Source: CBDATA01 sp965215615 (lineage in GTDB: Bacteria; Acidobacteriota; Vicinamibacteria; Marinacidobacterales; Marinacidobacteraceae). Taken from it: DNA of 64,000 nt. Positions 1 through 8,678 of the stretch are shown piece after piece. Position 1 is the stretch's first letter. Every line of letters begins with the position of its first letter. The notes under the pieces were generated by a model. The model saw only the letters and a list, made by a program, of their open reading frames with translations, was not told the origin of the DNA and searched no databases. Location: contig OZ244068.1 in the NCBI GenBank assembly GCA_965215615.1, forward strand, positions 2,232,001 through 2,296,000, read 5' to 3'. The position numbers and the translations under genes are program-made.

Positions 1-1495
1 CGATGATGCCCGAGTAGTTGTTCGGGATGTCGGAGGCCTCCCCGGCGAACATCCGGAGCTCGGTGAAGACCTGCGCCTTGCCGGCCCGGGTCCAGATCGG
101 AATGTCGAACCCGCCGGTGCCGAAGATCCCGACGTCGAAGATGTCGGAGTCCCCGATGCCCCAGGCACCGGCACCGAGGCCGAAGAACCCGGACCCGGTA
201 TGACGAATCAGCCCGAAGTCCACCACCGAGCCGAACCAGGAGTTGTGAGCAACCCCCGCGGCGGTCCTCGCGAAGAACCGGGTGGAAGCCTCCATGCCCG
301 GCTGAAGCGAAAGCATCAGGCCCGCACCACCGCCGATCATGACGGTCGTCGGGTCATCGGCGATGTCCTCGCGAGAGGAGCTGTACATGCCGCCCGCCAG
401 GTCGAAGATCGGCCAGGCGCGTGGATGCACCTCCATCGCACCCGCGCCCGCTTCGCAGGTGGCGACGACTCCCCGGTCATCGGTGACCGTGATCTCGGCG
501 GTGTAATCCCCTCCACCGGGAAGGATGAAGCTCCGTTCGCAACTCTCGCTCATGTCGAGCGAAGCGATGGGCATTCCGTCCCGGTGGATGCGCACGTAGG
601 TCGTGGCGAGGGAACCGGTGGTCGCGGAGCTGTCGCAGGTGTTCACCGCGATCTCGGCCGCGTCATAGACCACCGCCGTATCCGAGACGGAGAGGGTGGC
701 GGAGCAGCTCGGCGGCCCTTCGCGAACCATCACCGAATCGCTCGCGCTCATGGCGGCGAAGCCCGACCCGGAGAGACGCGCTTCGGCGCGCCACTCGCCG
801 GCATCCCGTAGCTGCCCGGTCCAGGTGGAGCGGTTCCCGTCCCGATCCATGTCGAGGACGCTGCGGCTCCCCGCAGGATCGGTGAGGGTCACTTCCAGTT
901 CGGCATCGTCCCGGAGCCGCGCATCCGCGGTGATCCGCGCCGAGGCGTGGGTGAACTCGCCCGATGTGGCGAAGTGGATGTCCGGCGGATCGGGAGCCGG
1001 GGGAGCGGGAAGCTCGTGCTCGGCGATCAGCGCCAGGTTGCAGCACGCCTTGGGGACTGCGAACCGGTACCGCATGTTCCCGTCCGTCAGGCCGAGCGCG
1101 AAGCCCTCGAAGCCGGCCGCGCCGGTGAACCGGACCATGCGGGTGGCATCGCCGCCGGTATCCCGGCGAATGCCCATCCACATGAGTTCCTGACCGGACC
1201 GGAAGGTGGTCTCGGTGAATTGACCCGCAGCCACCGCGGCAAAGAGGCCGTCCACATCGCCGTCAAAACCGCCGGCTGCGAGGATCTCGCGCACGACGCC
1301 GGGATCCGACGCGAAGAACTGCTGGAGATCCTCCCGCGTTTCGATTCCCGGGCAGACCGCGGTGCTGTATCCGAGGCGGGTGATCTCGAGGTATCCGTCC
1401 GTAGCGCGGGCGGGCTCCTGCCCTGCCGCCGGCAGAACGCCGATCGTCAGGACGAAAAGTCCGAGTACGCCGGGGAAGCGCAAAACTCTTTGCAT
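1..1495 (-). CDS. Secreted protein with Ig-like and beta-barrel-like regions (3' end missing)
   Basis: Reading frame open from an ATG at 1495 to the left edge, so the C-terminus lies outside the window. The first 25 residues look like a Sec signal peptide (MQRVLRFPGVLGLF... ending near PAAGQ). A middle stretch, about residues 150-330, is rich in short strands with paired cysteines and resembles Ig-like or PKD-like domains. The final visible part alternates Gly and aromatic residues, as in outer-membrane barrel proteins. I do not recognise a named family. It is divergent from carA, with about 150 bp between the starts. Function unknown; surface location is inference. Confidence 0.7.
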   Translation of the reverse strand, partial: MQRVLRFPGVLGLFVLTIGVLPAAGQEPARATDGYLEITRLGYSTAVCPGIETREDLQQFFASDPGVVREILAAGGFDGDVDGLFAAVAAGQFTETTFRSGQELMWMGIRRDTGGDATRMVRFTGAAGFEGFALGLTDGNMRYRFAVPKACCNLALIAEHELPAPPAPDPPDIHFATSGEFTHASARITADARLRDDAELEVTLTDPAGSRSVLDMDRDGNRSTWTGQLRDAGEWRAEARLSGSGFAAMSASDSVMVREGPPSCSATLSVSDTAVVYDAAEIAVNTCDSSATTGSLATTYVRIHRDGMPIASLDMSESCERSFILPGGGDYTAEITVTDDRGVVATCEAGAGAMEVHPRAWPIFDLAGGMYSSSREDIADDPTTVMIGGGAGLMLSLQPGMEASTRFFARTAAGVAHNSWFGSVVDFGLIRHTGSGFFGLGAGAWGIGDSDIFDVGIFGTGGFDIPIWTRAGKAQVFTELRMFAGEASDIPNNYSGII

Positions 1496-1643
1496 GTCTT
1501 TTTCTCCACGGGATGCCGGCAGGCAATCCGCCGTGAACCCAGAAAAGGCGCACGGTAGCGAAAGGAACGGTACCCATAACTCTATGGCCCGCGCCTTTTT
1601 CGCGCAACTCCGGGGCGCGGCCTTCTGTTAGATTTCCGCGAGT

Positions 1644-2777
1644 TTGAGCGCCGACGAACCCGCATCCGGAGCCTCCAAAGGCGGGGGCCTCTTCCTCGAA
1701 GACGGCTCGGAATTTCGTGGCCGGTCGTTCGGTGCCACGGGAACCGGGCCGGTAGCCGGCGAAGTCGTCTTCAACACCGGGATGGCGGGTTACATCGAAA
1801 CCCTCACCGACCCTTCCTATCGGGGCCAGATCCTGGTGCTCACCTACCCGCTCCAGGGCAACTACGGAGTTCCCCCTCCGCGGCCGGGAGGAAGCATCGA
1901 GGCTCCCTTCGAATCCGATCGGATTCAGGTTCAGGGTCTCATCGTGCAGCGGCACGCCGCGCAACCGAGCCACCACGCCGCGACCCGCTCGCTCGGCGCA
2001 TGGCTGGCCGCGGAGGGGGTCCCCGCCATGGACGGGGTGGACACCCGGACCCTCACCCGGCGCCTTCGGGAAGCGGGAACCATGGCCGGTGTTCTCTGCG
2101 CGGAAGGAGAAGATCCGGCCGGGGCGCGTCGGGTGGACATGACCCGCGAGGTGTTCGAGCAGGTAGTACCGGCGGAAGAAAGCGAGCGCGGCGAAGGGGA
2201 CGGCCCGCGGATCCTGCTGCTCGATATCGGTGCCAAGGACAACCTGGTGCGTTCGCTCGTCAGCCGGGGAGCCCGGGTGCGCCGCGTTTCGGGGCTCCGG
2301 CCGTTCGACGCGGCGGCGCGCTCCGCCGACGGCATCCTGATCGGCAACGGACCGGGAAACCCCGAAGACCTCGGAGAGTTCACGAAACGCCTCCGCGAGC
2401 TGCTCGCCTGGTTCGACCGCCCGGTTCTCGGGGTCTGCCTCGGCAACCAGCTTCTCGCGCTGGCGGCCGGAGCGCGCTGCTTCAAGCTCCCCTACGGCCA
2501 CCGCAGCGTGAACCAGCCGGTCCAGGATCTGGTGAGCGGCCGGTCGTACATCACGAGCCAGAACCACGGATACGCGGTGGATGAGGGCAGCCTGCCCGAT
2601 GACTGGACCCCATGGTTCCGCAACCTGAACGACGGCACCAACGAAGGGATCCGCTGCCGGACGAAGCCCTACCGAAGCGTCCAGTTCCATCCCGAAGCCA
2701 GACCGGGCCCGGAAGACACCGGCGGCCTGTTCGACGACTTCCTCGCCGAGTGCCGGGACAGGCGGAAGAACCCGTGA
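1644..2777 (+). CDS. carA: Carbamoyl-phosphate synthase small (glutaminase) subunit
   Basis: Hydrolyses glutamine and passes ammonia to CarB for carbamoyl phosphate, the shared precursor of arginine and pyrimidines. The N-terminal CPSase small-chain domain (about residues 15-150) contains the VVFNTGMAGYIETLTDPSY block. The class I amidotransferase domain follows, with nucleophile Cys265 (GVCLGNQ) and His349/Glu351 (QFHPEA). The chosen start is TTG at 1644, because no ATG lies upstream in frame and the 377-residue length fits the family (about 380). The Shine-Dalgarno sequence is weak. The stop overlaps the carB GTG start by 4 bp (GTGA). The arg cluster sits at the other end of the window. Confidence 0.96.
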   Translation: MSADEPASGASKGGGLFLEDGSEFRGRSFGATGTGPVAGEVVFNTGMAGYIETLTDPSYRGQILVLTYPLQGNYGVPPPRPGGSIEAPFESDRIQVQGLIVQRHAAQPSHHAATRSLGAWLAAEGVPAMDGVDTRTLTRRLREAGTMAGVLCAEGEDPAGARRVDMTREVFEQVVPAEESERGEGDGPRILLLDIGAKDNLVRSLVSRGARVRRVSGLRPFDAAARSADGILIGNGPGNPEDLGEFTKRLRELLAWFDRPVLGVCLGNQLLALAAGARCFKLPYGHRSVNQPVQDLVSGRSYITSQNHGYAVDEGSLPDDWTPWFRNLNDGTNEGIRCRTKPYRSVQFHPEARPGPEDTGGLFDDFLAECRDRRKNP

Positions 2778-5700
2778 GCGGAGAGCGGCCGCGGCGCGTT
2801 CTGGTGCTCGGGTCCGGCGCGCTCCAGATCGGACAGGCCGGAGAGTTCGACTATTCGGGTTCCCAGGCCATCAAGGCGCTCTCCGAGGAGGGCATCGAAA
2901 CAGTCCTCGTCAATCCCAACATCGCGACCATCCAGACCAGCGAAGGGATGGCGGACCGGCTGTACCTGAACGCCGTCACGCCCGATTTCGTCCGCCACGT
3001 CGCTCTCGCCGAGAAGGTGGACGGGGTCGCGCTCTCCTTCGGGGGCCAGACCGCTCTCACCTGCGGCCTCGCCCTCGAAAGGTTCTTCCGGGACACCGGA
3101 ATCCGGGTGCTAGGAACTCCGGTCCCGACCATCCGGGACACCGAGGACCGGGGTCTGTTCAACGCCCGGCTCGCCGAGATCGGGATCAAGGTGGCGAAAA
3201 GCGTCGCCTGCGACAGCCCGGAGGAAGCCCGGGAGGCGAAGCGGAAGATCGGGCTCCCGGTCATGCTGCGGGTCGGCTTCTCGCTCGGTGGCAAGGGCAG
3301 CCGGATCGCCGAGACCGAAGAGGAATTCGAGGCCGCGATTTCCCACATTTTCGGCGGCCACGGCGGGGGTCAGGCGCAGGTGCTGGTCGAGGAATCGCTC
3401 CGGGGCTGGAAGGAGATCGAGTACGAAGTCGTCCGCGACCAGAAGAACAACTGCATCACCGTCTGCAACATGGAAAACATGGATCCGATGGGCATCCACA
3501 CCGGGGAGTCCATCGTGGTGGCGCCGTCGCAGACGCTGAACGATGCCGAATACCAGTTGCTGCGCACGGTTTCGGTGAAGACGATCCAGCACCTCGGCAT
3601 CGTCGGGGAATGCAACATCCAGTTCGCGCTGGATCCGAACCGGGCCGACTACCGGGTGATCGAGGTGAACGCCCGCCTTTCCCGGTCCTCGGCGCTCGCA
3701 AGCAAGGCGACCGGATACCCCCTCGCCTACGTCGCGGCCAAGCTGGCGCTCGGACTCACGCTGCCCGAGCTGAAAAACAGCATGACCGGCGTGACCAAGG
3801 CGTTCTTCGAACCGGCGCTCGACTACCTCGTCCTGAAAGCACCGCGCTGGGATCTCGGGAAATTCCAGTCCGCGGGAACCCGGATCGGCAGCGAGATGAA
3901 GAGCGTCGGCGAGGTGATGGCGATCGGCCGGACCTTCCCCGAAGTGCTCCAGAAGGCGCTCCGGATGCTCGACATCGGAGTCCGCGGGCTGGATTCCTCG
4001 GCGATGGAATTCGAGGATCTCGAGGACGAGCTGGTCAACGCCACTCCGCGGCGGGTCTTCGCCCTCGCCACGCGGCTGCGGCGCGCCCACGACGAGGGCC
4101 GCGCGCCCGAAGCGATCGCCGAAATCCACCGGCTGACCGGCATAGACCCCTGGTTCCTCTCCGGAATCGCCGATGCGATGGCGATCGAGGCGGCCATCGA
4201 GGAAGGCGGCTGGCCGGTCGGGGAGGATCTCCTGCGGCGGGCCAAGGAGCACGGGTTTTCGGACGAGGCCGTCGAGTCGCTCACCGGGCAGCCGCGCGGA
4301 GCCTCCCGCAAGGCGCGGCGGGAGGTCGGCATCGAACCCCGGATCGCCCGGATCGACACCCTGGCCGCCGAATTCCCGGCCGAGACCAACTATTCCTACT
4401 CCACCTACCACGCGCGGGAGGACGAGATCCTTCCCTCGCGCAAGGAGGCGCACCGCCGCATCCTGGTGATCGGCTCCGGGGTCTATCGCATCGGCTCATC
4501 GGTGGAGTTCGACTGGTGCTGCGTGAACGCGGTCGAGGCGGCGAGCGAACTGGGTTGCGAAACCCTGATGCTCAACTACAACCCGGAGACGGTGAGCACC
4601 GACTACGACATCTGCGACAAGCTCTTCTTCGACGAAGTCAGCGTGGAATCCGTGCTCGATCTGGCGCTGAAGGAGCGGCTCGACGGCGTGATCGTCAGCA
4701 TGGGGGGCCAGATCCCGAACCGGATCGCGATGCGGCTCCACGAGGCGGGGATCCCGATTCTGGGAACGGCGGCCGAGGACATCGATCGCGCCGAGGACCG
4801 CAACAAGTTCAGCGCGCTGCTCGACCGGATCGGCGTGGATCAGCCGCTTTGGGCGCACGCCACCGAAGTCTCGGATGCCGAGCGGATCGTCCGCGAACTC
4901 GGCGGCTTCCCGGTGTTGGTGCGGCCGAGCTACGTGCTGAGCGGGGCCGCCATGTCGGTGGCCCACGAACCCCACGAACTGGGCCGGATCCTGAAGAAGG
5001 CCAAGGCGGTCTCCCGGGAATATCCGGTGGTGATCTCCCGGTTCGAAGAGGGCGCGCGCGAGATCGAGGTGGATCTCGTCGCCCGCGAGGGGGAGATCGT
5101 GCTCTGGGCGATGACCGAGCACGTGGAGGATGCCGGGGTGCACAGCGGCGATGCCACCCTCGTGCTCCCGCCGGTGGACATGACGGTGCCCATCATGGGC
5201 AAGGCGAAGCGGATCGCCCGCCTGATCGCGAAGGAGCTCCGGGTCACCGGACCCTGCAACATCCAGATGCTCCACCGGGACGGGGCGGTCAAGGTCATCG
5301 AATGCAATCTCAGGGCTTCCCGCAGCCTGCCTTTCGTGTCCAAGGTCACCGGGCGCAACTTCGCGAGGGCGGCGACCCGGATCATGCTCGGCGAAGACCC
5401 CGGAGTGGAGCATCGTCCGCACTACGACCTCGAACACACCGGAGTCAAGGTTCCCCAGTTCTCGTTCTCCCGCCTGATCGGTGCCGATCCGCTGCTCGGC
5501 GTGGAGATGGCGAGCACCGGCGAAGTGGGATGCCTCGGCGAGAGCTTCCACGAAGCGCTGCTCCACGGCATGATCGCGACCGGATTCCGCCGGCCGAAGA
5601 AAGCGGTGCTCCTTTCGCTCGGCCCCAACCGGTGGAAGGAGCGCTTCCTCGAATCCGCCCGGGTGATCGTGGAGAAGCTCGGCCTCGGTATCTACGCCAC

Positions 5701-6046
5701 CTCGGGCACGAGCCGCGCGCTGACCGAACGCGGAGTCGAGAACACCCTGGTGGAGCGGGTGGAGAGCCCCCAGCGGGCGCTCGGCGAAGGATTCGAATCC
5801 CCGAATCCGATGAGCGCGCTCGATCTCATCGATCGCGGCGCAGTGGATCTGGTGGTGAACGTCCCGGTCGCCTACGACCCCGAAGGCCGGCCCGACGGGT
5901 ATCTGGTGCGGCGGCGCGCCGTGGACCGGAACATCCCGCTGATCACCGACCCTTCCCTCGCGATCCACGTCATCAAGGCGCTGGTCGCCTGGCCGGAAGA
6001 CTCGCTCCGCCCGGCCGCCTGGAATGATTTTCTGGGCAACGCATGA
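2774..6046 (+). CDS. carB: Carbamoyl-phosphate synthase large subunit
   Basis: Synthase subunit that makes carbamoyl phosphate from bicarbonate, ATP and CarA-derived ammonia. At 1090 residues it has the usual internal duplication: two ATP-grasp halves, with SGALQIGQAGEFDYSG starting the first and SGVYRIGSSVEFDWC the second. Glycine-rich ATP-binding loops include SLGGKGSRI and PSYVLSGAAM. The C-terminal MGS-like allosteric domain is present (about residues 950-1090, including YATSGTSRAL). The start is GTG at 2774, overlapping the carA stop by 4 bp, which implies translational coupling. The stop overlaps the next start (ATGA). No damage seen. Confidence 0.97.
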   Translation: MSGERPRRVLVLGSGALQIGQAGEFDYSGSQAIKALSEEGIETVLVNPNIATIQTSEGMADRLYLNAVTPDFVRHVALAEKVDGVALSFGGQTALTCGLALERFFRDTGIRVLGTPVPTIRDTEDRGLFNARLAEIGIKVAKSVACDSPEEAREAKRKIGLPVMLRVGFSLGGKGSRIAETEEEFEAAISHIFGGHGGGQAQVLVEESLRGWKEIEYEVVRDQKNNCITVCNMENMDPMGIHTGESIVVAPSQTLNDAEYQLLRTVSVKTIQHLGIVGECNIQFALDPNRADYRVIEVNARLSRSSALASKATGYPLAYVAAKLALGLTLPELKNSMTGVTKAFFEPALDYLVLKAPRWDLGKFQSAGTRIGSEMKSVGEVMAIGRTFPEVLQKALRMLDIGVRGLDSSAMEFEDLEDELVNATPRRVFALATRLRRAHDEGRAPEAIAEIHRLTGIDPWFLSGIADAMAIEAAIEEGGWPVGEDLLRRAKEHGFSDEAVESLTGQPRGASRKARREVGIEPRIARIDTLAAEFPAETNYSYSTYHAREDEILPSRKEAHRRILVIGSGVYRIGSSVEFDWCCVNAVEAASELGCETLMLNYNPETVSTDYDICDKLFFDEVSVESVLDLALKERLDGVIVSMGGQIPNRIAMRLHEAGIPILGTAAEDIDRAEDRNKFSALLDRIGVDQPLWAHATEVSDAERIVRELGGFPVLVRPSYVLSGAAMSVAHEPHELGRILKKAKAVSREYPVVISRFEEGAREIEVDLVAREGEIVLWAMTEHVEDAGVHSGDATLVLPPVDMTVPIMGKAKRIARLIAKELRVTGPCNIQMLHRDGAVKVIECNLRASRSLPFVSKVTGRNFARAATRIMLGEDPGVEHRPHYDLEHTGVKVPQFSFSRLIGADPLLGVEMASTGEVGCLGESFHEALLHGMIATGFRRPKKAVLLSLGPNRWKERFLESARVIVEKLGLGIYATSGTSRALTERGVENTLVERVESPQRALGEGFESPNPMSALDLIDRGAVDLVVNVPVAYDPEGRPDGYLVRRRAVDRNIPLITDPSLAIHVIKALVAWPEDSLRPAAWNDFLGNA

Positions 6047-7032
6047 GCCTCCTCGCGGTTGCAGTTCTGAGCACCCTGTCGGCGGCCGCGGCGCAGCAGC
6101 CTTTCGACCGGCTTCCTGCGGATCGCTTCGATGTGCGCCCGCCGTCGGCGGCGGTTTCCGGATCCCCCGGCGACCTGCACATCCGCGCGGCAGCCTGTCG
6201 GAGCCTTCCCCTCGCCGGAACCCGGCAGCGCATCGTGGATCTGGCGACCCAGGAATGGGCGTTCTTCGGGTTCTCGGTCGTGGACCGGATGCGGGAGAGC
6301 GAAAGGCGATACGACTGGCGGCGCTGGCGCAACGTGGCCCCCGCCGAGGGGAAGCGAGTGGCTTCGAGCATCGCGGGCTACTGGGCGGCGACTCCCGAAG
6401 GCTCGTGGATGGTGGAGCGGCAGAACGACCGCTGGAGCGGCCCGGAGGGATTCGCGCGGCGCTGGCGCGATCCGTGGTCGGCGGCGTTCATCTCGTGGGT
6501 CATGTGTGAAGCCGGCCTCGGAGCTCGCGAGCAGTTCCGTCGCGCGATCGCCCACCACGTCTATGTGGACCAGGCGATCCGCTCCCGCGATGCGGAATCG
6601 TCAGCGGCGGCGTTCGTCGCCAGGGACCCCGGCGAAGCGGCCCTCGAACCGGGAGACCTGCTCTGCTCCAGCCGGAGGAACGCCTACCGGTCGGTCCGCG
6701 ACCGGCGCGGCCACCTCGGGGTCCGCGCCCGGATGCACTGCGACATCGTGGTCCAGGTGGAGCCGGATCGCGGGCGCATTCTGGCCATCGGCGGGAACGT
6801 GCGCGGGACGGTCAGCCTGAAGATGCTGCCCGGCAGCCAGCGCGGGGAGCACTTCGCCCCGAGCGAGAGGATCTTCGCCCACCTGCAACTCCGGGCGGAC
6901 CCGGTCGGAGCCGATGCGCTCGACCAGAGCCCGACCCTCCACGCGATCCGCTGCGTCCCCGGAACCCCGGTCCCGCCCGCGCTCGTGACGCTCGGAGCAG
7001 CGGTGAGAGACACGCCCACCCGCACCTGCTGA
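6043..7032 (+). CDS. Secreted DUF2272-domain protein
   Basis: 329 residues, starting with a short signal peptide (MSLLAVAVLSTLSAAAAQQ). The central WSAAFISWVM block followed by AG, H and YV positions, and the later EPGDLLC stretch, match what I know of the DUF2272 family. That family is distantly like amidase/CHAP folds but of unproven function. The ATG overlaps the carB stop by 4 bp, so it is the last gene of a carA-carB-DUF2272 operon, although no functional link to carbamoyl phosphate is obvious. A 53-bp stretch of this gene (6834-6886) is repeated at 7455-7507. Confidence 0.75.
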   Translation: MSLLAVAVLSTLSAAAAQQPFDRLPADRFDVRPPSAAVSGSPGDLHIRAAACRSLPLAGTRQRIVDLATQEWAFFGFSVVDRMRESERRYDWRRWRNVAPAEGKRVASSIAGYWAATPEGSWMVERQNDRWSGPEGFARRWRDPWSAAFISWVMCEAGLGAREQFRRAIAHHVYVDQAIRSRDAESSAAAFVARDPGEAALEPGDLLCSSRRNAYRSVRDRRGHLGVRARMHCDIVVQVEPDRGRILAIGGNVRGTVSLKMLPGSQRGEHFAPSERIFAHLQLRADPVGADALDQSPTLHAIRCVPGTPVPPALVTLGAAVRDTPTRTC

Positions 7033-7129
7033 CCCCCGGCGGAGGGGCTGGTTGTCCATCAGGGTTCGGCAGTCGCCAAATCCGGAACGTGGTTATACTC
7101 CTCGTCGCCCCCCAAAAATCCGGGAAGGC

Positions 7130-7163
7130 AAAAAAACTCCGGGGCCTCCTATAGGGGGCCCCG
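7130..7163 (-). terminator. Rho-independent terminator for the minus-strand TA genes
   Basis: Positions 7140-7163 form a near-perfect 12+12 nt palindrome (CGGGGCCTCCTA/TAGGGGGCCCCG). On the minus strand it is followed by GAG and then seven T residues. This is a canonical intrinsic terminator reading leftward. It could end transcription coming from the antitoxin-vapC-small membrane protein genes at 8472-7522. On the plus strand there is no T run after the stem. Confidence 0.65.
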
Positions 7164-7171
7164 AAACATTG

Positions 7172-7335
7172 CTGGCGTGAGCACCGAGACGGGTGAGGCG
7201 CCCGGCTGACAAGGCGCGTGAGTCAGCAATAGCAGCGCTATTTCGAGCGAATCGCAACGAAGAGCGAGCCTCCAGGCGAGCGTTCAGACGGGATGCATCG
7301 CTCGTCGAATGCCGCGTTAGTTTTTCCACAGCCTG
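7172..7335 (+). mobile_element. MITE-like repeat, copy A (left end lost)
   Basis: 164 bp matching copy B (20225-20403, opposite strand) with one visible mismatch. The right end carries the terminal sequence AGTTTTTCCACAGCCTG followed by TTAA (7336-7339). The left terminal repeat seen in copies B and C is missing; the sequence before CTGGCGTGAGC is unrelated. There is no transposase inside, so movement would need one supplied in trans. It interrupts a small plus-strand reading frame whose tail is at 7341-7436. Confidence 0.7.
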
Positions 7336-7340
7336 TTAAA

Positions 7341-7436
7341 GCCCGTAGCGAACTCGGGAGGTACCTGGAGCCGGAAGAAATCACCAGAATCAGAGCATCT
7401 CTCATAGACGCGTTGCGAGCACGCATCAAGTCGTAG
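7341..7436 (+). pseudogene. C-terminal remnant of a small helical protein
   Basis: Immediately after the MITE end, an open frame reads ARSELGRYLEPEEITRIRAS and continues to a TAG at 7434-7436. The 31 residues look like a genuine amphipathic helical tail, as in many antitoxins or small regulators. No start codon is available because the MITE lies directly upstream. I cannot name the family. Interpretation as a MITE-interrupted gene is inference. Confidence 0.4.
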
Positions 7437-7454
7437 GGACAGTCAGCTCCGCAG

Positions 7455-7507
7455 CAGCCAGCGCGGGGAACGCTTCGCTCCGAGCGAGAAGATCTTCGCC
7501 CACCTGC
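7455..7507 (+). repeat. Second copy of a DUF2272 gene segment
   Basis: 53 bp matching 6834-6886 inside the DUF2272 gene with about 4 mismatches. The region 7437-7521 around it holds no gene that I can support. The copy lies between the MITE-disrupted remnant and the first VapC operon, so this TA module appears to abut a duplicated piece of the upstream gene. Confidence 0.7.
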
Positions 7508-7521
7508 TGACCGCCGGGAGG

Positions 7522-7749
7522 CTACGGCGTCGCCTTGCCGGGCGTGTCCTTTTGAGCCTGGGGGACGAGGAACGGGAACGCACCTTCGAGGCGCGCAACC
7601 CGCTCGGCGAGAGCCTGGAGGATCCGATGGATCGCCTGGCGTTCCGTGCGGGCCGCGTCGAGGTCGGCCCGGATGCGCCCCAGCCCGGTGAGGATGAGGG
7701 CCGCGAGGGAGCCTCTCACGACGAGGATGGCGTAGAACCCGGGTGTCAC
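7522..7749 (-). CDS. Small membrane protein with coiled coil, coupled to vapC
   Basis: A 75-residue frame starting at GTG 7749, which overlaps the vapC stop by 4 bp (GTGA). Residues 6-22 (YAILVVRGSLAALILTG) form one likely transmembrane helix. They are followed by a charged heptad-like helix (residues 25-57, RIRADLDAARTERQAIHRIL...). The tail is short and polar. I do not recognise the family. The coupling to vapC and the clean membrane-plus-coiled-coil layout make it likely to be a real gene. A role as anchor, modulator or accessory of the toxin module is speculation. Confidence 0.55.
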   Translation of the reverse strand: MTPGFYAILVVRGSLAALILTGLGRIRADLDAARTERQAIHRILQALAERVARLEGAFPFLVPQAQKDTPGKATP

Positions 7750-8183
7750 GCGGGGGAATTCGGAAAGTCCCGCGGGTCCACGCGTTCCACGCTGTCCTCC
7801 GCGTCGAAGTCGAGATCGGCCGAGAGGATGCGCCGGATTCCCGCTCTTTCCATGACCGCGACGTGGAGGGCATCGCGGGTATCGAGGCGAGTCTCCGACC
7901 GCAGGATTTCGAGCGCCCGGTCGGTGTCCGCCCGCGTAACCGGCAGGATCTCGGCGCACACATCGAGCGTGGCCTGATACGCGAGTTCGGCATCCGGAAT
8001 GCGGCCGATCCGGGCGAAACGGTGGAGGACTTCCTGAAGCACCTCGGCGCTCGTGACGAGCGGTGTCGCGGCCCCAGCGACGTGGCGCAGCGCCCCGAGA
8101 GCGATCCGCCGCCATGCGGGCTCGCTCCCGACCGCGTAACACACGATGTTCGTGTCGAGAAACAGCGACCGCTCAGCGACCAT
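7746..8183 (-). CDS. vapC: PIN-domain ribonuclease toxin (VapC type)
   Basis: 145-residue PIN domain. The acidic metal-binding residues are visible: Asp in SLFLDTNIVCY (near residue 10), Glu in SAEVLQEV, Asp in TRDALHVAVM and Asp in ILSADLDFD. PIN toxins cleave RNA with Mg2+/Mn2+ and are held inactive by their cognate antitoxin. The ATG at 8183 overlaps the antitoxin stop by 11 bp, the usual antitoxin-first order. Downstream, a small membrane protein is coupled by a GTGA overlap. The RNA target cannot be read from the sequence. Confidence 0.88.
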   Translation of the reverse strand: MVAERSLFLDTNIVCYAVGSEPAWRRIALGALRHVAGAATPLVTSAEVLQEVLHRFARIGRIPDAELAYQATLDVCAEILPVTRADTDRALEILRSETRLDTRDALHVAVMERAGIRRILSADLDFDAEDSVERVDPRDFPNSPA

Positions 8184-8472
8184 CCTGTTCCACCGCGTCG
8201 AGTTCCTCGGTGTCTCCGGTCTTGAGCAGGCTGTACTCGCGCTTCCATTCGTCCAGGCGGTCCGGCGGCGGCATCGGGAGCAAGGGCTCCATCGCCTCCA
8301 AGCGAGCGATTGCGGCGAGCCGCCGAGCGCGGACTTCCGGCTGGACGCAGTACTGCTGGATCGCCTCCCGAGCGACAGCCGCGAGCTTCACCCCACGCGC
8401 CTCGGCCGCCCGCTCCACGGCTTCGTAGTCGAACGAGCTCAGGGTGACCTGGAGCTTTTTGGCTTGTTTCAT
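8173..8472 (-). CDS. Ribbon-helix-helix antitoxin of the first VapC pair
   Basis: 99 residues from ATG 8472. The N-terminus (KKLQVTLSSFDYEAVERAAE) has the strand-helix-helix pattern of CopG/RHH DNA-binding antitoxins. The acidic C-terminus would wrap the PIN toxin. A TTG 21 bp upstream would add MTHYICV, but the ATG fits the domain better. The start lies at the edge of a 21-bp palindrome (8472-8492), a likely autoregulatory operator, so the mRNA may be nearly leaderless. It overlaps vapC by 11 bp. Confidence 0.8.
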   Translation of the reverse strand: MKQAKKLQVTLSSFDYEAVERAAEARGVKLAAVAREAIQQYCVQPEVRARRLAAIARLEAMEPLLPMPPPDRLDEWKREYSLLKTGDTEELDAVEQDGR

Positions 8473-8492
8473 GACACAAATGTAATGTGTCA
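8472..8492. promoter_or_regulatory. Palindromic operator at the antitoxin start
   Basis: TGACACA-N7-TGTGTCA, a perfect 7+7 bp inverted repeat directly abutting the antitoxin ATG. RHH antitoxins bind such palindromes to repress their own operon, so this is a plausible autoregulatory operator. A lone half-site TGTGTCA recurs at 9377-9383, inside the duplicated segment downstream of the second vapC. Confidence 0.6.
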
Positions 8493-8503
8493 AACAAAAA
8501 GAG

Positions 8504-8626
8504 TCAAAACTTGCTCCACGCGTTCCCGATCCTCCCGAGCGCTTCCCGGAGCAGCGGGCGCGGACAGGCGATCGACAGGTGAAGTCGGTCGTGAACGCCG
8601 CTATCCTGCGCGTTGTGCGTCCCGAA
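8504..8626 (-). pseudogene. 3' remnant of a PatB/MalY-like aminotransferase
   Basis: In frame to a TGA at 8504-8506, about 40 residues read ...HLSIACPRPLLREALGRIG..., nearly the same as the C-terminus of the intact aminotransferase at 9395-10600 (NIACPRPLLQEALGRIG). At the DNA level 8525-8572 matches 9416-9463 with one mismatch. The upstream part of the gene is absent. The fragment sits between the two VapBC pairs and is one arm of a direct repeat enclosing the second pair. Confidence 0.65.
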
Positions 8627-8678
8627 GCGCGGAAGCGTGCGGTCCTGATCGCCCCGAGGACGCGCGGGAGGTTTCCGA

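Noticed and set aside
2612..2773. Longer carB frame running back into carA
   Set aside because: The frame is open upstream only by G+C bias. The CarB family begins at RRVLVLGSG, just after GTG 2774, and the GTGA overlap fits the operon.
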